A stretch of DNA of 50,522 nt from Chloroflexota bacterium (lineage in GTDB: Bacteria; Chloroflexota; Dehalococcoidia; Lucifugimonadales; UBA3495): NCBI GenBank assembly GCA_028875655.1, contig JAPPCX010000086.1, positions 1-50,522 on the forward strand. Reading direction: 5' to 3'. Under the pieces are notes generated by a model that was given only the letters and a program-made list of their open reading frames with translations, was not told the origin of the DNA and did no database searches. A program made the translations under genes and the position numbers. This document shows, piece after piece, positions 7,692 to 16,003 of the stretch (position 1 is its first letter; each line of letters starts with the position of its first letter).

Positions 7692-7805
7692 ACATCATCC
7701 TGCGAGTACGATGACAGCCACCATACCCAATTTTGCTTACGAGTCTTTCCACATGGCGGACAACGTCGCTAATGGTTTGGTTTACAGGCTATAATCGCAA
7801 CTAGT

Positions 7806-8318
7806 ATGGATTTCTGGTCGACCAATTGGGGCGATATAGCCACCGCAGTTGGAATCTTCGTCTCGTTCGGCGGCCTCATTTGGGCTATCAAGGAGGCGCG
7901 TGGCGCGAGGTCAGCTTCTCAGGCTGCGCAAACAGCGGCTAGGGAAACTAGGGACCAAATCACACGCCACTTGCAGACGGTCGATTTAGAACGCGCCATC
8001 GGATTGATCCAACTTGTCAAAACCTTGCATGATAACAATCAATGGGAGGCAGCCAGAGAGCATTACCAGACATTGAGAGAAATGCTCACTGGCATTATCG
8101 CCCGTTGTCCCGAGCAGCAGACCGAGTTCCGGGAAAAACTGGCAACCGCCAGGACGGAGATCAGGCTGATGGAAGACTTCGTCAGGCAAAATATAGTTCA
8201 AGGCATTGAGGAAGCCGTTCGATCTCGACTGAACGAGGCTCTGAACGGTATCCAAAGCGATTTGGAAGAACTGGCCAGCGCCATGGGGTTCGACAATTCA
8301 CAAGGGGAAAAACAATGA
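7806..8318 (+). CDS. Membrane-anchored coiled-coil protein of a coupled pair
   Basis: I do not recognise a named family. Residues 10-27 (IATAVGIFVSFGGLIWAI) form one membrane span, followed by an alanine-rich helix and a mostly helical cytoplasmic region to residue 170. A TATAAT hexamer at 7790-7795 lies eleven bases before the start, which would suit a leaderless or short-leader transcript, although no good -35 is visible. The stop overlaps the next start as ATGA, so the two proteins are probably made together. Base composition is visibly less GC-rich than the neighbouring metabolic genes, suggesting acquisition. A membrane-plus-soluble pair in an accessory island could be a defence or toxin module, but nothing in the sequence proves this. 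Confidence 0.6.
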   Translation: MDFWSTNWGDIATAVGIFVSFGGLIWAIKEARGARSASQAAQTAARETRDQITRHLQTVDLERAIGLIQLVKTLHDNNQWEAAREHYQTLREMLTGIIARCPEQQTEFREKLATARTEIRLMEDFVRQNIVQGIEEAVRSRLNEALNGIQSDLEELASAMGFDNSQGEKQ

Positions 8319-8650
8319 GTGAGTTGGATAACATACTTGCGAGGTTGATTCAGCGGACTACGGAAAGGAAACTAAAATGGAGCCGCGCCGCCAACCCTAA
8401 CCAATTCGTCACTTCCGTGGACGCAATTTCCGTCGTGATACATGAGATACCGGGGTTCGACTATGGCGTTCCTCCTAGCTATCGGCTGGAGATCCTCAAT
8501 GAGGATGGCGAGACGGTCGAGATCCTAGGGGACATGGACGCAACGGACGAGCAGTACCAACAACTGGAACGTCTGCACACAACAGCTCGCCGTTCGACTC
8601 TGAGGTACGAAGAAACTCTGGAAAAACTTGCTAGAGCCCTTGACGTATAA
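8315..8650 (+). CDS. Soluble partner protein of unknown family
   Basis: This 111-residue protein overlaps the membrane protein gene by four bases (ATGA), a sign of translational coupling. The N-terminal 40 residues are basic, with RTTERKLKWSRA. A central beta-rich stretch (FVTSVDAISVVIHEI, then SYRLEILNEDGETVEILG) is followed by a C-terminal helix. I do not recognise it. The conserved-looking KWxRA and beta-strand layout suggests a small binding domain. Its tight coupling to the membrane protein argues that the two act as a unit. Confidence 0.6.
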   Translation: MSELDNILARLIQRTTERKLKWSRAANPNQFVTSVDAISVVIHEIPGFDYGVPPSYRLEILNEDGETVEILGDMDATDEQYQQLERLHTTARRSTLRYEETLEKLARALDV

Positions 8651-8691
8651 CTCAGTTCAGTCGGCAGAAAATCAGCGGTTGATCTTCTCTC

Positions 8692-8946
8692 ATGCATCGA
8701 CACGCTCTCCATTACCGACAGAACCGGCACATGCTTTTCGGACAGCGGGAGGGTTGGTGCAACGGATGTCGCAGCGAGTTCCCGTTCCGCAATCTCACCA
8801 TCGACCACATCATTCCAGAGAGTCGCGGAGGCACTAACCACATCGAAAACCCGCAACTGCTCTGCTGGCACCGCAGCAGCGTCAAAGGCAACCGCCTGCA
8901 GGAGTACCTAGTAGCCAGGCTACGGGAGTTGGGGATAGCGACGTGA
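8692..8946 (+). CDS. HNH endonuclease domain, degraded zinc site
   Basis: The 84-residue product matches an HNH module: CNGCRSEF supplies the first zinc pair, LTIDHIIPESRGG carries the catalytic DH, and VKGNRLQEYLVARL is the usual tail. The usual second pair (LLCxxCNSxKG) reads LLCWHRSSVKG here, so the second cysteine is arginine and the HNH asparagine is serine. An in-frame stop at 8680 precedes the ATG, and the ribosome binding site is weak. Such modules often occur fused to the end of DNA methyltransferases, so this may be a detached remnant. The stop overlaps the GTG start of the pentapeptide gene. Nuclease activity is doubtful. Confidence 0.7.
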   Translation: MHRHALHYRQNRHMLFGQREGWCNGCRSEFPFRNLTIDHIIPESRGGTNHIENPQLLCWHRSSVKGNRLQEYLVARLRELGIAT

Positions 8947-10136
8947 ATAGGGACGTAATCAAGAAATGGTTGGCCTGCAGGACGATTTCTTTTTGGTTCA
9001 CGGTCGGCTTTTTCGCGATGGCGATAGCCGGTGTGTGTACAGCTTTAGCATACTGGGACGCCATTCATCCTGATAGATCGTACGAAGTGTCTCCTATTGA
9101 AACGATCCGAAACGTCGGACTCGTAGTCGGTGGAGGACTCGCGTTCGTGTTCGCCTGGTGGCGAGCTCTAGTGGCGGAGCGACAAGCGGACGCGGCTAGG
9201 AGTCAAGTTGAAACGGCACAAAGCCAGGCTGACATCGCGTTGAGGACGTTGTCTTACGAGCGCTATCAACGCGGAGCAGAGATGCTTGGCAGTCCTACAT
9301 TGGCGGTAAGGTTAGGTGGGATCTACGCTCTGCAACAATTGGCTGCAGAACATCCGAATGAGTATCACGTTCAGGTCGTACGCCTTTTGTGCGCTTTCGT
9401 GAGGAATCCTACTGAGGACGCGGTGTTGGATCAGGAGATCGAAGTTGAAGGCGAAATAATGCAGAAACGCATACGCGAGGACGCTCAGGCTGCGTTGTCT
9501 GCCATCGGCATGCGTAGTTCAAACCAAATACAGATCGAATTTGACGAGGAATTCACAGTCGACCTCCAGTACGCGTATCTCCAGAGTGCTGACCTCCGCG
9601 GGTGCAAGCTAGATTGGGCGGACCTAACAGGTGTAAGGCTTGAGAATGCGAATCTAAGCGAGGCTACCTTCCGATCCGCACGTCTAGTGCGCGCTAATTT
9701 GACCTCAGCTAGATTGATTCGTGCTAGCTTCAAATGTGCCATCTGTCGACAAGCTCAATTCAGGGGTGCCATCGCTCGCGGCGCCGATTTCCGCAATGCG
9801 GATCTCGAGGGCACCATCTGGGTCAACGCGACCCTAAATGACGCCGATTTGTCGTTTTCCAAGCTGCAAGGGGCACTGTTGGAAGGATCGCGAATCGTTG
9901 GTGCCGTCGTGTCCGGAGCCGTTTTGGGACTGGGCCGGCGGCGGGTGGAATTTCCGATAGATACGTCTGAGGGCGAGGACTTCGGAATATCCCATACCCG
10001 AGTCCATACTTGGATAACTCAAACGCAACTAAACCAGACGCGCGATCCTGACAATTGCCCACCATCAATTGAACCTGGAACTCCAGATCGTGAAAGCGAC
10101 TCTCAATTGGTATGGAATGGCGGCTCTGTTTCGTAA
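8943..10136 (+). CDS. Membrane-anchored pentapeptide-repeat protein
   Basis: The 397-residue protein has two N-terminal membrane spans (about residues 17-40 and 58-77). A coiled-coil linker follows, then the conserved block ERYQRGAEMLGS...AVRLGGIYALQQLA...HVQVVRLLCAFVRNP. From residue 205 to about 325 there are A(D/N)Lxx pentapeptide repeats (LQSADLRGCKLDWADLTG onward), which fold as a right-handed beta helix. This arrangement recurs widely in bacteria; its role is unknown, with signalling or scaffold functions suggested. GTG 8943 overlaps the HNH stop, implying coupling. The C-terminal 70 residues are unstructured. Confidence 0.85.
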   Translation: MNRDVIKKWLACRTISFWFTVGFFAMAIAGVCTALAYWDAIHPDRSYEVSPIETIRNVGLVVGGGLAFVFAWWRALVAERQADAARSQVETAQSQADIALRTLSYERYQRGAEMLGSPTLAVRLGGIYALQQLAAEHPNEYHVQVVRLLCAFVRNPTEDAVLDQEIEVEGEIMQKRIREDAQAALSAIGMRSSNQIQIEFDEEFTVDLQYAYLQSADLRGCKLDWADLTGVRLENANLSEATFRSARLVRANLTSARLIRASFKCAICRQAQFRGAIARGADFRNADLEGTIWVNATLNDADLSFSKLQGALLEGSRIVGAVVSGAVLGLGRRRVEFPIDTSEGEDFGISHTRVHTWITQTQLNQTRDPDNCPPSIEPGTPDRESDSQLVWNGGSVS

Positions 10137-10154
10137 TTCGACGCGGAGCCTGTG

Positions 10155-11327
10155 TCAGTTGACGCTTGCGAGCGCATCCACCTGGCGGTACTCCCCGTCC
10201 TCGCCGATGACGGTCAGAAATACCTGGTCCGAGCCCTGGTTGTCGCCGCGGCCGTATTTGAGGCGAAAGCCGCCGAGGTCGATGACTTCCGAGGTGTGCA
10301 GGGCCTCGACGAAGCATTCCCGGCTGAGTTCGCGGCCACAGGTCTCCAGGCCGTAGATGGCGAGCCGACCGGCCAGGTATCCTTCCAGGGAAACGAACCC
10401 TGATTCCGCCTGCGGATGGTAGGCTGACAGGGCCGCTTGATACCTGGCAACTACCGGGATGCCGGCGTCCCTGGGGAAAGGCACCACCTGGGTAATGTAC
10501 ACGCCGTGCCCATCTTCTCCCAGCGCCCTGGCCAGAGCAGCGCCACCCACGAAGGATACTGTCATAAACACCGGGTCTATGTCTTGACGCACTAATTCTA
10601 TCGCCGTGGCGACCGGGTCCTGGGCGCCAATCATGACGACCGCTTCGGGGTTGGCTGCAACGATGCTGGACACTGCCTGTCTCACCGCGCCGGAATTCCG
10701 CTGGTAGTGCCATGATCCGACCGGTTCCAACCCGCGGCGTTGCAGGGCCCGCCGCACGCCCTCGAGTCCGTTCGTGCCGAAGGAATCATCCTGGTAGAAC
10801 ACGGCAACCCGGGTTACTCCCAAGTCCTCGGTCAGACGAACGATCATCTCCTCCGTTTCCTGGTAATAAGAAGCGCGGAGATTGACGACGTTGTCCAGCG
10901 CCGGGTCGCGCAGGAATTCCGCGCCGGTAAAGGGAGCCAGGAAGGGTACGCCGGCATCGTGGGCCAGGGGTGATGAGACGCGGGACGTGGGCGTGCCCAC
11001 CGCTCCGATCAGGGCGAATACCTGCGCTTTCTCAATTAGCCACTTGGTGGTGTGAAACGCATAGTCGGTCTCGTAGGAATCATCCATGGCCTTGAGCGCC
11101 AACTCCCGACCATGCACGCCGCCGCCCTGGTTGGCTTCATAGAACGCGGCCCTGATGCCCAGGCGCATCTCCCGGCCCAAATCCTGGGAAGGGCCGCTGA
11201 AGACCGCCGATTGCCCGAACAGGATTTGGTCGTCGGTGATGCCCGGGGATGTGGCGGCCGCCTGGGCGCCAAAGCAGGCCATTCCCACGACGGCAACCAG
11301 CAACGCCGCGCCGATTACGTTGTTCAT
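10155..11327 (-). CDS. Branched-chain amino acid/amide-type ABC solute-binding protein
   Basis: The 390-residue protein has a cleavable signal peptide (LLVAVVGMACFGAQAAA) and the Peripla_BP_6 fold seen in LivJ-like receptors: ITDDQILFGQSAVFSGPSQD at the N-terminus, ALIGAVGTPTSRVSSPLA for the ligand-contact loop, and VTRVAVFYQDDSFGTNGLEG. It would capture a small organic ligand outside the membrane. The start ATG overlaps the stop of the upstream NHL gene (ATGA), so the two form an operon. No permease or ATPase genes of this transporter are nearby, making it an orphan receptor or a sensor component. The ligand is unknown. Confidence 0.88.
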   Translation of the reverse strand: MNNVIGAALLVAVVGMACFGAQAAATSPGITDDQILFGQSAVFSGPSQDLGREMRLGIRAAFYEANQGGGVHGRELALKAMDDSYETDYAFHTTKWLIEKAQVFALIGAVGTPTSRVSSPLAHDAGVPFLAPFTGAEFLRDPALDNVVNLRASYYQETEEMIVRLTEDLGVTRVAVFYQDDSFGTNGLEGVRRALQRRGLEPVGSWHYQRNSGAVRQAVSSIVAANPEAVVMIGAQDPVATAIELVRQDIDPVFMTVSFVGGAALARALGEDGHGVYITQVVPFPRDAGIPVVARYQAALSAYHPQAESGFVSLEGYLAGRLAIYGLETCGRELSRECFVEALHTSEVIDLGGFRLKYGRGDNQGSDQVFLTVIGEDGEYRQVDALASVN

Positions 11328-12160
11328 CGTACTCGCACGAGTTTCTGCACGCGCTGGTTGGAGGTGTCGGCGCCGTAGATGTTGCCCTGCGAGTCAGTGT
11401 ACACCTGGTGGGCGTACTCGAAGGTGCGGCCCCGGGCCAGCAGTTCGCCATCGAGGTTCAGTATGCTGAGGCGCGGCACCTGGTCGGTTACGTACACGGT
11501 CTGCTGCGCGTCGATGTGGATGCCCATGGGACACTTGAAGTCGGTCCACTGGTCCAGGAACCGCCCGCCGGCGGTGAACACCTGCACCCGGTTGTTCTCC
11601 CGGTCGGCCACATAGACCCGGCCGTCGGCGGACACGCGGATGCTGTGGGGCACGATGAACTCGCCGGGGCCGCGCCCAGGGCTGCCAAAAGACGCCAGCA
11701 AGGTGCCGTCGGGCGCGAACCGGTGCACGCTGGAGTTGCCGTAGCCGTCGGCGACGTACAGCTCGCCCGACGGCGCGACGCAGACGTCCGCCGGATGGTT
11801 GAACGGCGCCTGCAACGCCGCCCGGTCCCGCGCGCCGATGGTGGCGAGCAGCGCGCCGGTGGCTGCGTACTTCAATATCTGGTGCGCGTCCCGGTCCACC
11901 AGGTACACCGAGTCGTCCGGCCCAATGTGGATGTGGTGCGCGTCGGCGGGTACGCCGTCCCTGCGCTCCCAGGCTGCCAGCGGGTTCCCGTCGGCATCGA
12001 ACACCAGCACCGGCGGGCCCTGCCGCTGAAACACGTACACCCGGTCGTGGCTGTCCACGGCAACGCCGCTGATGCCCCGAAACCCCTGGCCCACCGGCAG
12101 GCGCGGCCATTCCGGTTGGTATTCATACACGTAATCGCCCATCCCGACGGTAATCGCCAT
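11324..12160 (-). CDS. NHL-repeat beta-propeller protein
   Basis: The 278-residue protein consists of about six NHL blades, with repeated patterns such as GVAVDSHDRVYVFQRQG, DSVYLVDRDAHQILKY, GELYVADGYGNSSVHRF and GRVYVADRENNRVQVF. These resemble the peptidyl-alpha-hydroxyglycine lyase-like NHL group. No signal peptide is visible. It is first in an operon with the solute-binding protein. A paralogue with the same opening (YEYQPEWPRLP here, YEVVENWARLP there) lies at 32710-33591. Propellers of this type bind or cleave small molecules, and I cannot tell which. The 12161-12257 gap upstream separates it from the divergent HAD gene and should hold both promoters. Confidence 0.85.
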   Translation of the reverse strand: MAITVGMGDYVYEYQPEWPRLPVGQGFRGISGVAVDSHDRVYVFQRQGPPVLVFDADGNPLAAWERRDGVPADAHHIHIGPDDSVYLVDRDAHQILKYAATGALLATIGARDRAALQAPFNHPADVCVAPSGELYVADGYGNSSVHRFAPDGTLLASFGSPGRGPGEFIVPHSIRVSADGRVYVADRENNRVQVFTAGGRFLDQWTDFKCPMGIHIDAQQTVYVTDQVPRLSILNLDGELLARGRTFEYAHQVYTDSQGNIYGADTSNQRVQKLVRVR

Positions 12161-12257
12161 TTCGATGCCTCCGCTGTTGAGTTGGGGCCTTTCTGATCAT
12201 CCATTGTACAAAGTAAAATGGGGCCGGCACAAAAGCGCATACAGGTGAGTGAAAGCA

Positions 12258-12950
12258 ATGCTTAATTTCGACCGCTACGAATGGCTGAGCTTCGACTGCT
12301 ACGGAACGCTGGTGGACTGGGAGACCGGCATCTCCACGGCGGTTGCGGAGGCTCTGGCGCCACACGGAGTATCCAAAACTCCGGCGGAGATCCTGGCCCT
12401 GTTCTCGGACGCGGAGCCGAAAGCGCAGACGGCCCACGGCTACCGGGAGTACCGTCCCGTCCTGCGCGACGTGATGGCGTTGATGGGCGCCGAGCTGAGC
12501 ATCGGGTTCAGCGAGTCGGAGCTGGGTTGTCTGGCCGACAGCCTGCCCAACTGGCCGGTTTTCCCGGACGCCGCCGATGCCTTGACCACCCTGCAATCGC
12601 GCTACCGGCTGGCGATCATCTCCAACGTGGACGACGACCTGTTCGCCGGCTCCGCCCGGGCGTTGGGCGTCGATTTTGACGCCGTGATCACGTCCCAGCA
12701 GGTGCGTGCCTACAAGCCCGACCTGCGCGGGTTCAACACCGCCCTGGAGCGCATGGGTTGCGACAAGGAGCGATGGCTGCACGTCGGCGAGAGCCTGTAC
12801 CACGACATCGGGCCGGCCAACCGCATGGGCATCGCCAGCGTGTGGGTAAACCGCCCCGACCGGGGCGGCGGCACCCGCCCCACCGACGCCACGCCCGACC
12901 TTGAGGTGTCCGACCTCGCGGAGCTGGCGGGTATAATGTGCCCGGCGTAA
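12258..12950 (+). CDS. Haloacid dehalogenase type II-like HAD hydrolase
   Basis: This roughly 230-residue protein carries the HAD motifs in order. SFDCYGTLVDWE holds the nucleophilic Asp, IISNVDDDL is motif II, YKPD is motif III, and HVGESLYHDIGPANRMG is motif IV. The cap spans about residues 20-95. The pattern FDCYGTLVDWE is typical of the L-2-haloacid dehalogenase branch, which hydrolyses C-halogen bonds or acts as a phosphatase. ATG 12258 follows GGTGAG; GTG 12249 would add three residues. It is divergent from the NHL gene. A hairpin that starts in its last codons precedes the next gene. Confidence 0.88.
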   Translation: MLNFDRYEWLSFDCYGTLVDWETGISTAVAEALAPHGVSKTPAEILALFSDAEPKAQTAHGYREYRPVLRDVMALMGAELSIGFSESELGCLADSLPNWPVFPDAADALTTLQSRYRLAIISNVDDDLFAGSARALGVDFDAVITSQQVRAYKPDLRGFNTALERMGCDKERWLHVGESLYHDIGPANRMGIASVWVNRPDRGGGTRPTDATPDLEVSDLAELAGIMCPA

Positions 12951-12964
12951 CTACGCCGGGGCAC
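12938..12964. promoter_or_regulatory. Hairpin between HAD and YdeI-like genes
   Basis: GTGCCCGGCGT (12938-12948) pairs with ACGCCGGGGCAC (12953-12964), with one bulged G and a 4-base loop. It overlaps the HAD stop codon and ends just before the next start. No T-tract follows, so it may affect RNA stability or coupling rather than end transcription. Confidence 0.5.
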
Positions 12965-12968
12965 GTTG

Positions 12969-13592
12969 ATGATTGAAGAAATCGGCGCTCATTCCAGCGA
13001 CGGCCGGCCCATGCTCCTCGTGGAAACCCGGGAGGAATGGCGCGCGTGGCTGGAGCGGAATCACGGAACCTCGCCGGGCGTCTGGCTCGTCTCGTGGAAG
13101 AAAGCCACCGGCAAGCCCTATGTGCCCTACGGCGACACGGTGGATGAAGCGCTGTGCTTCGGCTGGATCGACTCCAGGGTAAACACGCTCGACGACGAGC
13201 GGGCCATGCGGCTCTTCACCCGCCGGAACCCCAAGAGCCCGTGGTCGCGCATCAACAAGGAAAAGGCCGCCCGTCTGATGCAGCAGGCCCGCATGACCGA
13301 AGCCGGCGCCAGCATGATCGCGGCGGCCCAGTCCAACGGCGCCTGGACGATGTACGACGAGATCGAAGATCTGGTGATCCCACCCGACCTGGCCTCCGCC
13401 CTGGCTGCCAACCAAACGGCCCAGACCCACTTCGACAACTTCTCGCCGTCCTCAAGGAAGAACATCCTCTGGTGGATCAAGTCGGCCCGCAAACCCGAAA
13501 CCAGGGCGGCGCGAATCGCCAGGACCGCAGAGCTGGCCGCCGGGAACCGCATGGCCAACCATCCGGCGGGGCGGGACCGGGGGCCGGCCTAG
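12969..13592 (+). CDS. YdeI/OmpD-associated family protein
   Basis: The roughly 207-residue protein has the YdeI/OmdA layout: [20 protein letters not shown], then [20 protein letters not shown] with the signature [28 protein letters not shown], and a C-terminal segment [22 protein letters not shown] that matches the OmdA tail. Members have been linked to bacteriocin resistance or stress, without a known biochemical activity. A TTG at 12966 adjoins the ATG at 12969. Its last base overlaps GTG 13592, a possible upstream start of the DUF1538 gene, so this gene may be the first of that operon. Confidence 0.88.
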   Translation: MIEEIGAHSSDGRPMLLVETREEWRAWLERNHGTSPGVWLVSWKKATGKPYVPYGDTVDEALCFGWIDSRVNTLDDERAMRLFTRRNPKSPWSRINKEKAARLMQQARMTEAGASMIAAAQSNGAWTMYDEIEDLVIPPDLASALAANQTAQTHFDNFSPSSRKNILWWIKSARKPETRAARIARTAELAAGNRMANHPAGRDRGPA

Positions 13593-13645
13593 TGTTGGAG
13601 TGGCGAAACCGGCAGTGGGCACGTTCGCAAACCGGGCTGGAAGTG

Positions 13646-14392
13646 ATGAAAAACTCCGCCCGACTCCTGTCGCCGGTGTTCCGGCGCGCCGGTGGCACCA
13701 TACGCGACTTGGCGCCCATCATCGTCGTAATCGCATTCTTCCAACTGGCGGTGCTGCAACAGCCCTTCCCCAACCTGGGCAACGTCATTGTCGGGCTGGT
13801 CTGCGTGTGCGTCGGCCTCGGGCTGTTCGTTCAGGGTTTGGAGAGCGGCCTTTTCCCCCTCGGTGAGGTGCTGGCCCGCGGTTTCGCCAACAAGGGCAGC
13901 CTGTCGGCCCTCCTGGCCTTCGCCTTCTGTCTGGGCTTCGGCGCCACCGTCGCCGAGCCGGCCCTCATCGCCGTCGCCGCCGAAGCCGCCCAGGTGGCCT
14001 CGGAAACCGGCGCAATCTCCAATACCGACGGCGCCCGCACCTCTTACGCCCTCGAACTGCGCCTGGTGGTCGCCGTCTCGGTGGGCCTGGCCATCCTGCT
14101 GGGCGTGATCCGCATCCTCAAGGGTTGGCCCATCCATTACCTGATCATCGGCGGCTATGTCCTCGTGACCCTGATGACCGTCTTCGCTCCCGCGGAGATC
14201 ATCGGCGTAGCCTACGATTCCGGCGGCGTCACCACCAGCACCATTACCGTTCCGCTGGTCACGGCCCTGGGCGTCGGCCTCGCCACGTCGATTCGTGGGC
14301 GCAATCCCATGGTGGACGGTTTCGGCCTGGTCGCCTTCGCCAGCCTCACCCCCATGATCTGCGTCATGGCCTACGGCATGCTCGCCCGATGA
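13646..14392 (+). CDS. DUF1538 membrane protein, first copy
   Basis: This roughly 248-residue integral membrane protein has the family signatures [12 protein letters not shown]-like (here [16 protein letters not shown]), [15 protein letters not shown] and [18 protein letters not shown]. About seven hydrophobic spans are visible. ATG 13646 is favoured with GGAAG nearby; an in-frame GTG at 13592 would add eighteen polar residues. Many bacteria encode both DUF1538 copies in one chain, whereas here they are two separate genes. The P-II-like and CBS genes that follow suggest a transporter or channel gated by nucleotide signals. The substrate is unknown. Confidence 0.88.
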   Translation: MKNSARLLSPVFRRAGGTIRDLAPIIVVIAFFQLAVLQQPFPNLGNVIVGLVCVCVGLGLFVQGLESGLFPLGEVLARGFANKGSLSALLAFAFCLGFGATVAEPALIAVAAEAAQVASETGAISNTDGARTSYALELRLVVAVSVGLAILLGVIRILKGWPIHYLIIGGYVLVTLMTVFAPAEIIGVAYDSGGVTTSTITVPLVTALGVGLATSIRGRNPMVDGFGLVAFASLTPMICVMAYGMLAR

Positions 14393-14443
14393 TCGATGCC
14401 CGATGTGATGCTTGCCCCCCGATGATGCTCGCCCGATGATCGA
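14378..14443. repeat. 19-bp direct repeat across the DUF1538 gene junction
   Basis: ATGCTCGCCCGATGATCGA occurs at 14378-14396 and again at 14425-14443, 47 bp apart. The first copy spans the end of the first DUF1538 gene, including its stop. The second spans the start of the second gene. Between them are further GATG-rich partial copies. This looks like slippage or a small duplication that sets the gene spacing. Confidence 0.85.
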
Positions 14444-15230
14444 ATTTCTCCACACCCTGCCGCCGGCCCTTCTGTCCACGGTGTTCGACGTGGCGCCCAT
14501 CGTCGCCGTCCTGACCCTGTTCCAGGTCTTCGTCTTGCGTCGCCGGCTCCCCAACCTGCGCCGGACCCTGGCCGGCCTGGTCTGCGTCCTGCTGGGGCTG
14601 GCCCTGTTCCTGGTCGGCCTGGAAAACGCGCTTTTCCCCATCGGCGAGACCATGGCCTTCCAGCTCACCGCTCATGCGGCGGCCGGGGCCCAGGGCGCCG
14701 CCGGCGCGGTGGACTGGCGAGACTACCTCATGGTGTACGCTTTCGGCGCGGCCATCGGCTTTGCCACCACGGTCGCCGAACCTTCGCTCATCGCCGTGGC
14801 CATCAAGGCCGAGGAAGTTTCCGGACGCACCGTCCGCGCCTGGCCCTTGCGAATTGCGGTGGCCGTGGGCGTGGCCATCGGCGTGTCCCTGGGCTGCTTC
14901 CGCATCGTCACCGGCACCCCACTGCCCTGGTATATCATCGCCGCCTACGCCGTCGTCATCGTGCAGACTTTCCGGTCCAGCCGCACCATCATACCCCTCG
15001 CCTACGACAGCGGCGGCGTCACTACGTCAACCGTCACCGTGCCCGTGGTCGCCGCCCTGGGCCTGGGGCTTGCCGCCAGCATCCCGGGACGCAACCCGTT
15101 GATTGACGGATTCGGACTGATTGCCTTCGCCAGCGTATTTCCTATAATGACCGTCCTGGGTTACGCTATATTCGCGTCCTGGTGGAGTCGGATGAAAACC
15201 GCCGGCGGTCGGGAGGAGGCAAAGCCATGA
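14436..15230 (+). CDS. DUF1538 membrane protein, second copy
   Basis: This 264-residue paralogue of the preceding gene shares VGLENALFPIGETMA, IGFATTVAEPSLIAVAIKAEEV and [21 protein letters not shown]. The duplicated [11 protein letters not shown] motif probably lines the permeation path. ATG 14436 lies inside a 19-bp repeat shared with the end of the first copy. Its stop overlaps the start of the P-II-like gene (ATGA). The two copies may form a heterodimer equivalent to the two-domain single-chain forms. A glycine/alanine-rich loop (AHAAAGAQGAAGAVD) near residue 80 is unique to this copy. Confidence 0.88.
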   Translation: MIEFLHTLPPALLSTVFDVAPIVAVLTLFQVFVLRRRLPNLRRTLAGLVCVLLGLALFLVGLENALFPIGETMAFQLTAHAAAGAQGAAGAVDWRDYLMVYAFGAAIGFATTVAEPSLIAVAIKAEEVSGRTVRAWPLRIAVAVGVAIGVSLGCFRIVTGTPLPWYIIAAYAVVIVQTFRSSRTIIPLAYDSGGVTTSTVTVPVVAALGLGLAASIPGRNPLIDGFGLIAFASVFPIMTVLGYAIFASWWSRMKTAGGREEAKP

Positions 15231-15577
15231 GGCTGAAGCTGATTGTCGCACTCGTCAGCGACGACAAAACCGACGTCGTGATGGACGCCGCGCGCGCCGG
15301 CGGCGCCACCGGCGCTACCATAATCAGCAGCGTGCGGGGCGAGGGTCTGCGCCCAGGCACGACCTTCTTCGGTCTGCGCCTGGAGGGTATGCGCGACATG
15401 CTGCTGTTCCTGGTCCTGGAAACCCGCGCCCGCGACATCCTGGAGCGCATCCAGGACGCCGCGCGGCTCGATACTGAGCACGGCGCCGGCATCGCGTTCC
15501 AGCTGGACATTGAAGACGCCGTTGGCCTCGTCACCCAATTGCCCACCATACAGGAAGAGCTGGAACACGATCTATGA
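15227..15577 (+). CDS. P-II-like nitrogen-regulatory-type protein
   Basis: The 116-residue protein has the ferredoxin-like P-II pattern: MRLKLIVALVSDDKTDVVMD, a glycine-rich GGATGATIISSVRGEG, a T-loop region, and the second strand-helix unit MLLFLVLETRARDILERI. The GGATG...SSVRGxG stretch resembles P-II nucleotide-binding segments. The canonical uridylylated tyrosine context of GlnB is absent, so regulation would be by ligand binding only. GGGAGGAGG precedes the ATG, which overlaps the DUF1538 stop; the gene's own stop overlaps the CBS gene. By analogy with AmtB-GlnK and SbtA-SbtB, it probably gates the DUF1538 membrane pair. Confidence 0.82.
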   Translation: MRLKLIVALVSDDKTDVVMDAARAGGATGATIISSVRGEGLRPGTTFFGLRLEGMRDMLLFLVLETRARDILERIQDAARLDTEHGAGIAFQLDIEDAVGLVTQLPTIQEELEHDL

Positions 15578-15966
15578 ACGCGCAGAACCCGGTCCGGGTC
15601 GGGGACGTAATGGCCCCGCAACTCCACAGCATCGACGGCTTGGCCACGGTAGCCGATGCCATGGCGCTGATGAAGCAACACGGCGTCGAGGCGCTGGTCG
15701 TCAACCGGCGCGATGAGACCGACGAAGTGGGGCTGATCCTGGTCTCCGACGTGGCCCGCGAAATAATCGCCCGCAACCGCTCGCCCGAGCGCGTCAACGT
15801 GTACGAGATCATGTCAAAGCCGGTGCTGACCCTGCCGCCGGACATGCTCACCCGCTACGCGGTGCGCCTGCTGGTGCGTTTCCAGGTCTCCCGCGCCATC
15901 GTAGTTGACCGCGACCGCAGCCCCATCGGCCTCGTAACCCTCCACGACCTGGTAATCGGCCGTTAG
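15574..15966 (+). CDS. CBS-pair protein
   Basis: The 130-residue protein consists of two CBS motifs: VGDVMAPQLHSIDGLATVADAM with LILVSDVAREIIA, then VYEIMSKPVLTLPPDML with IGLVTLHDLVIG. A CBS pair (Bateman module) binds adenine nucleotides. There is no attached enzyme domain. The start overlaps the P-II-like stop (ATGA), completing a coupled four-gene operon. The likely role is sensing energy charge for the DUF1538 transporter. Confidence 0.92.
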   Translation: MNAQNPVRVGDVMAPQLHSIDGLATVADAMALMKQHGVEALVVNRRDETDEVGLILVSDVAREIIARNRSPERVNVYEIMSKPVLTLPPDMLTRYAVRLLVRFQVSRAIVVDRDRSPIGLVTLHDLVIGR

Positions 15967-16003
15967 CCGCAGACCAGCCGCAGGGCCTTTTCAAAGTCAA
16001 TCC

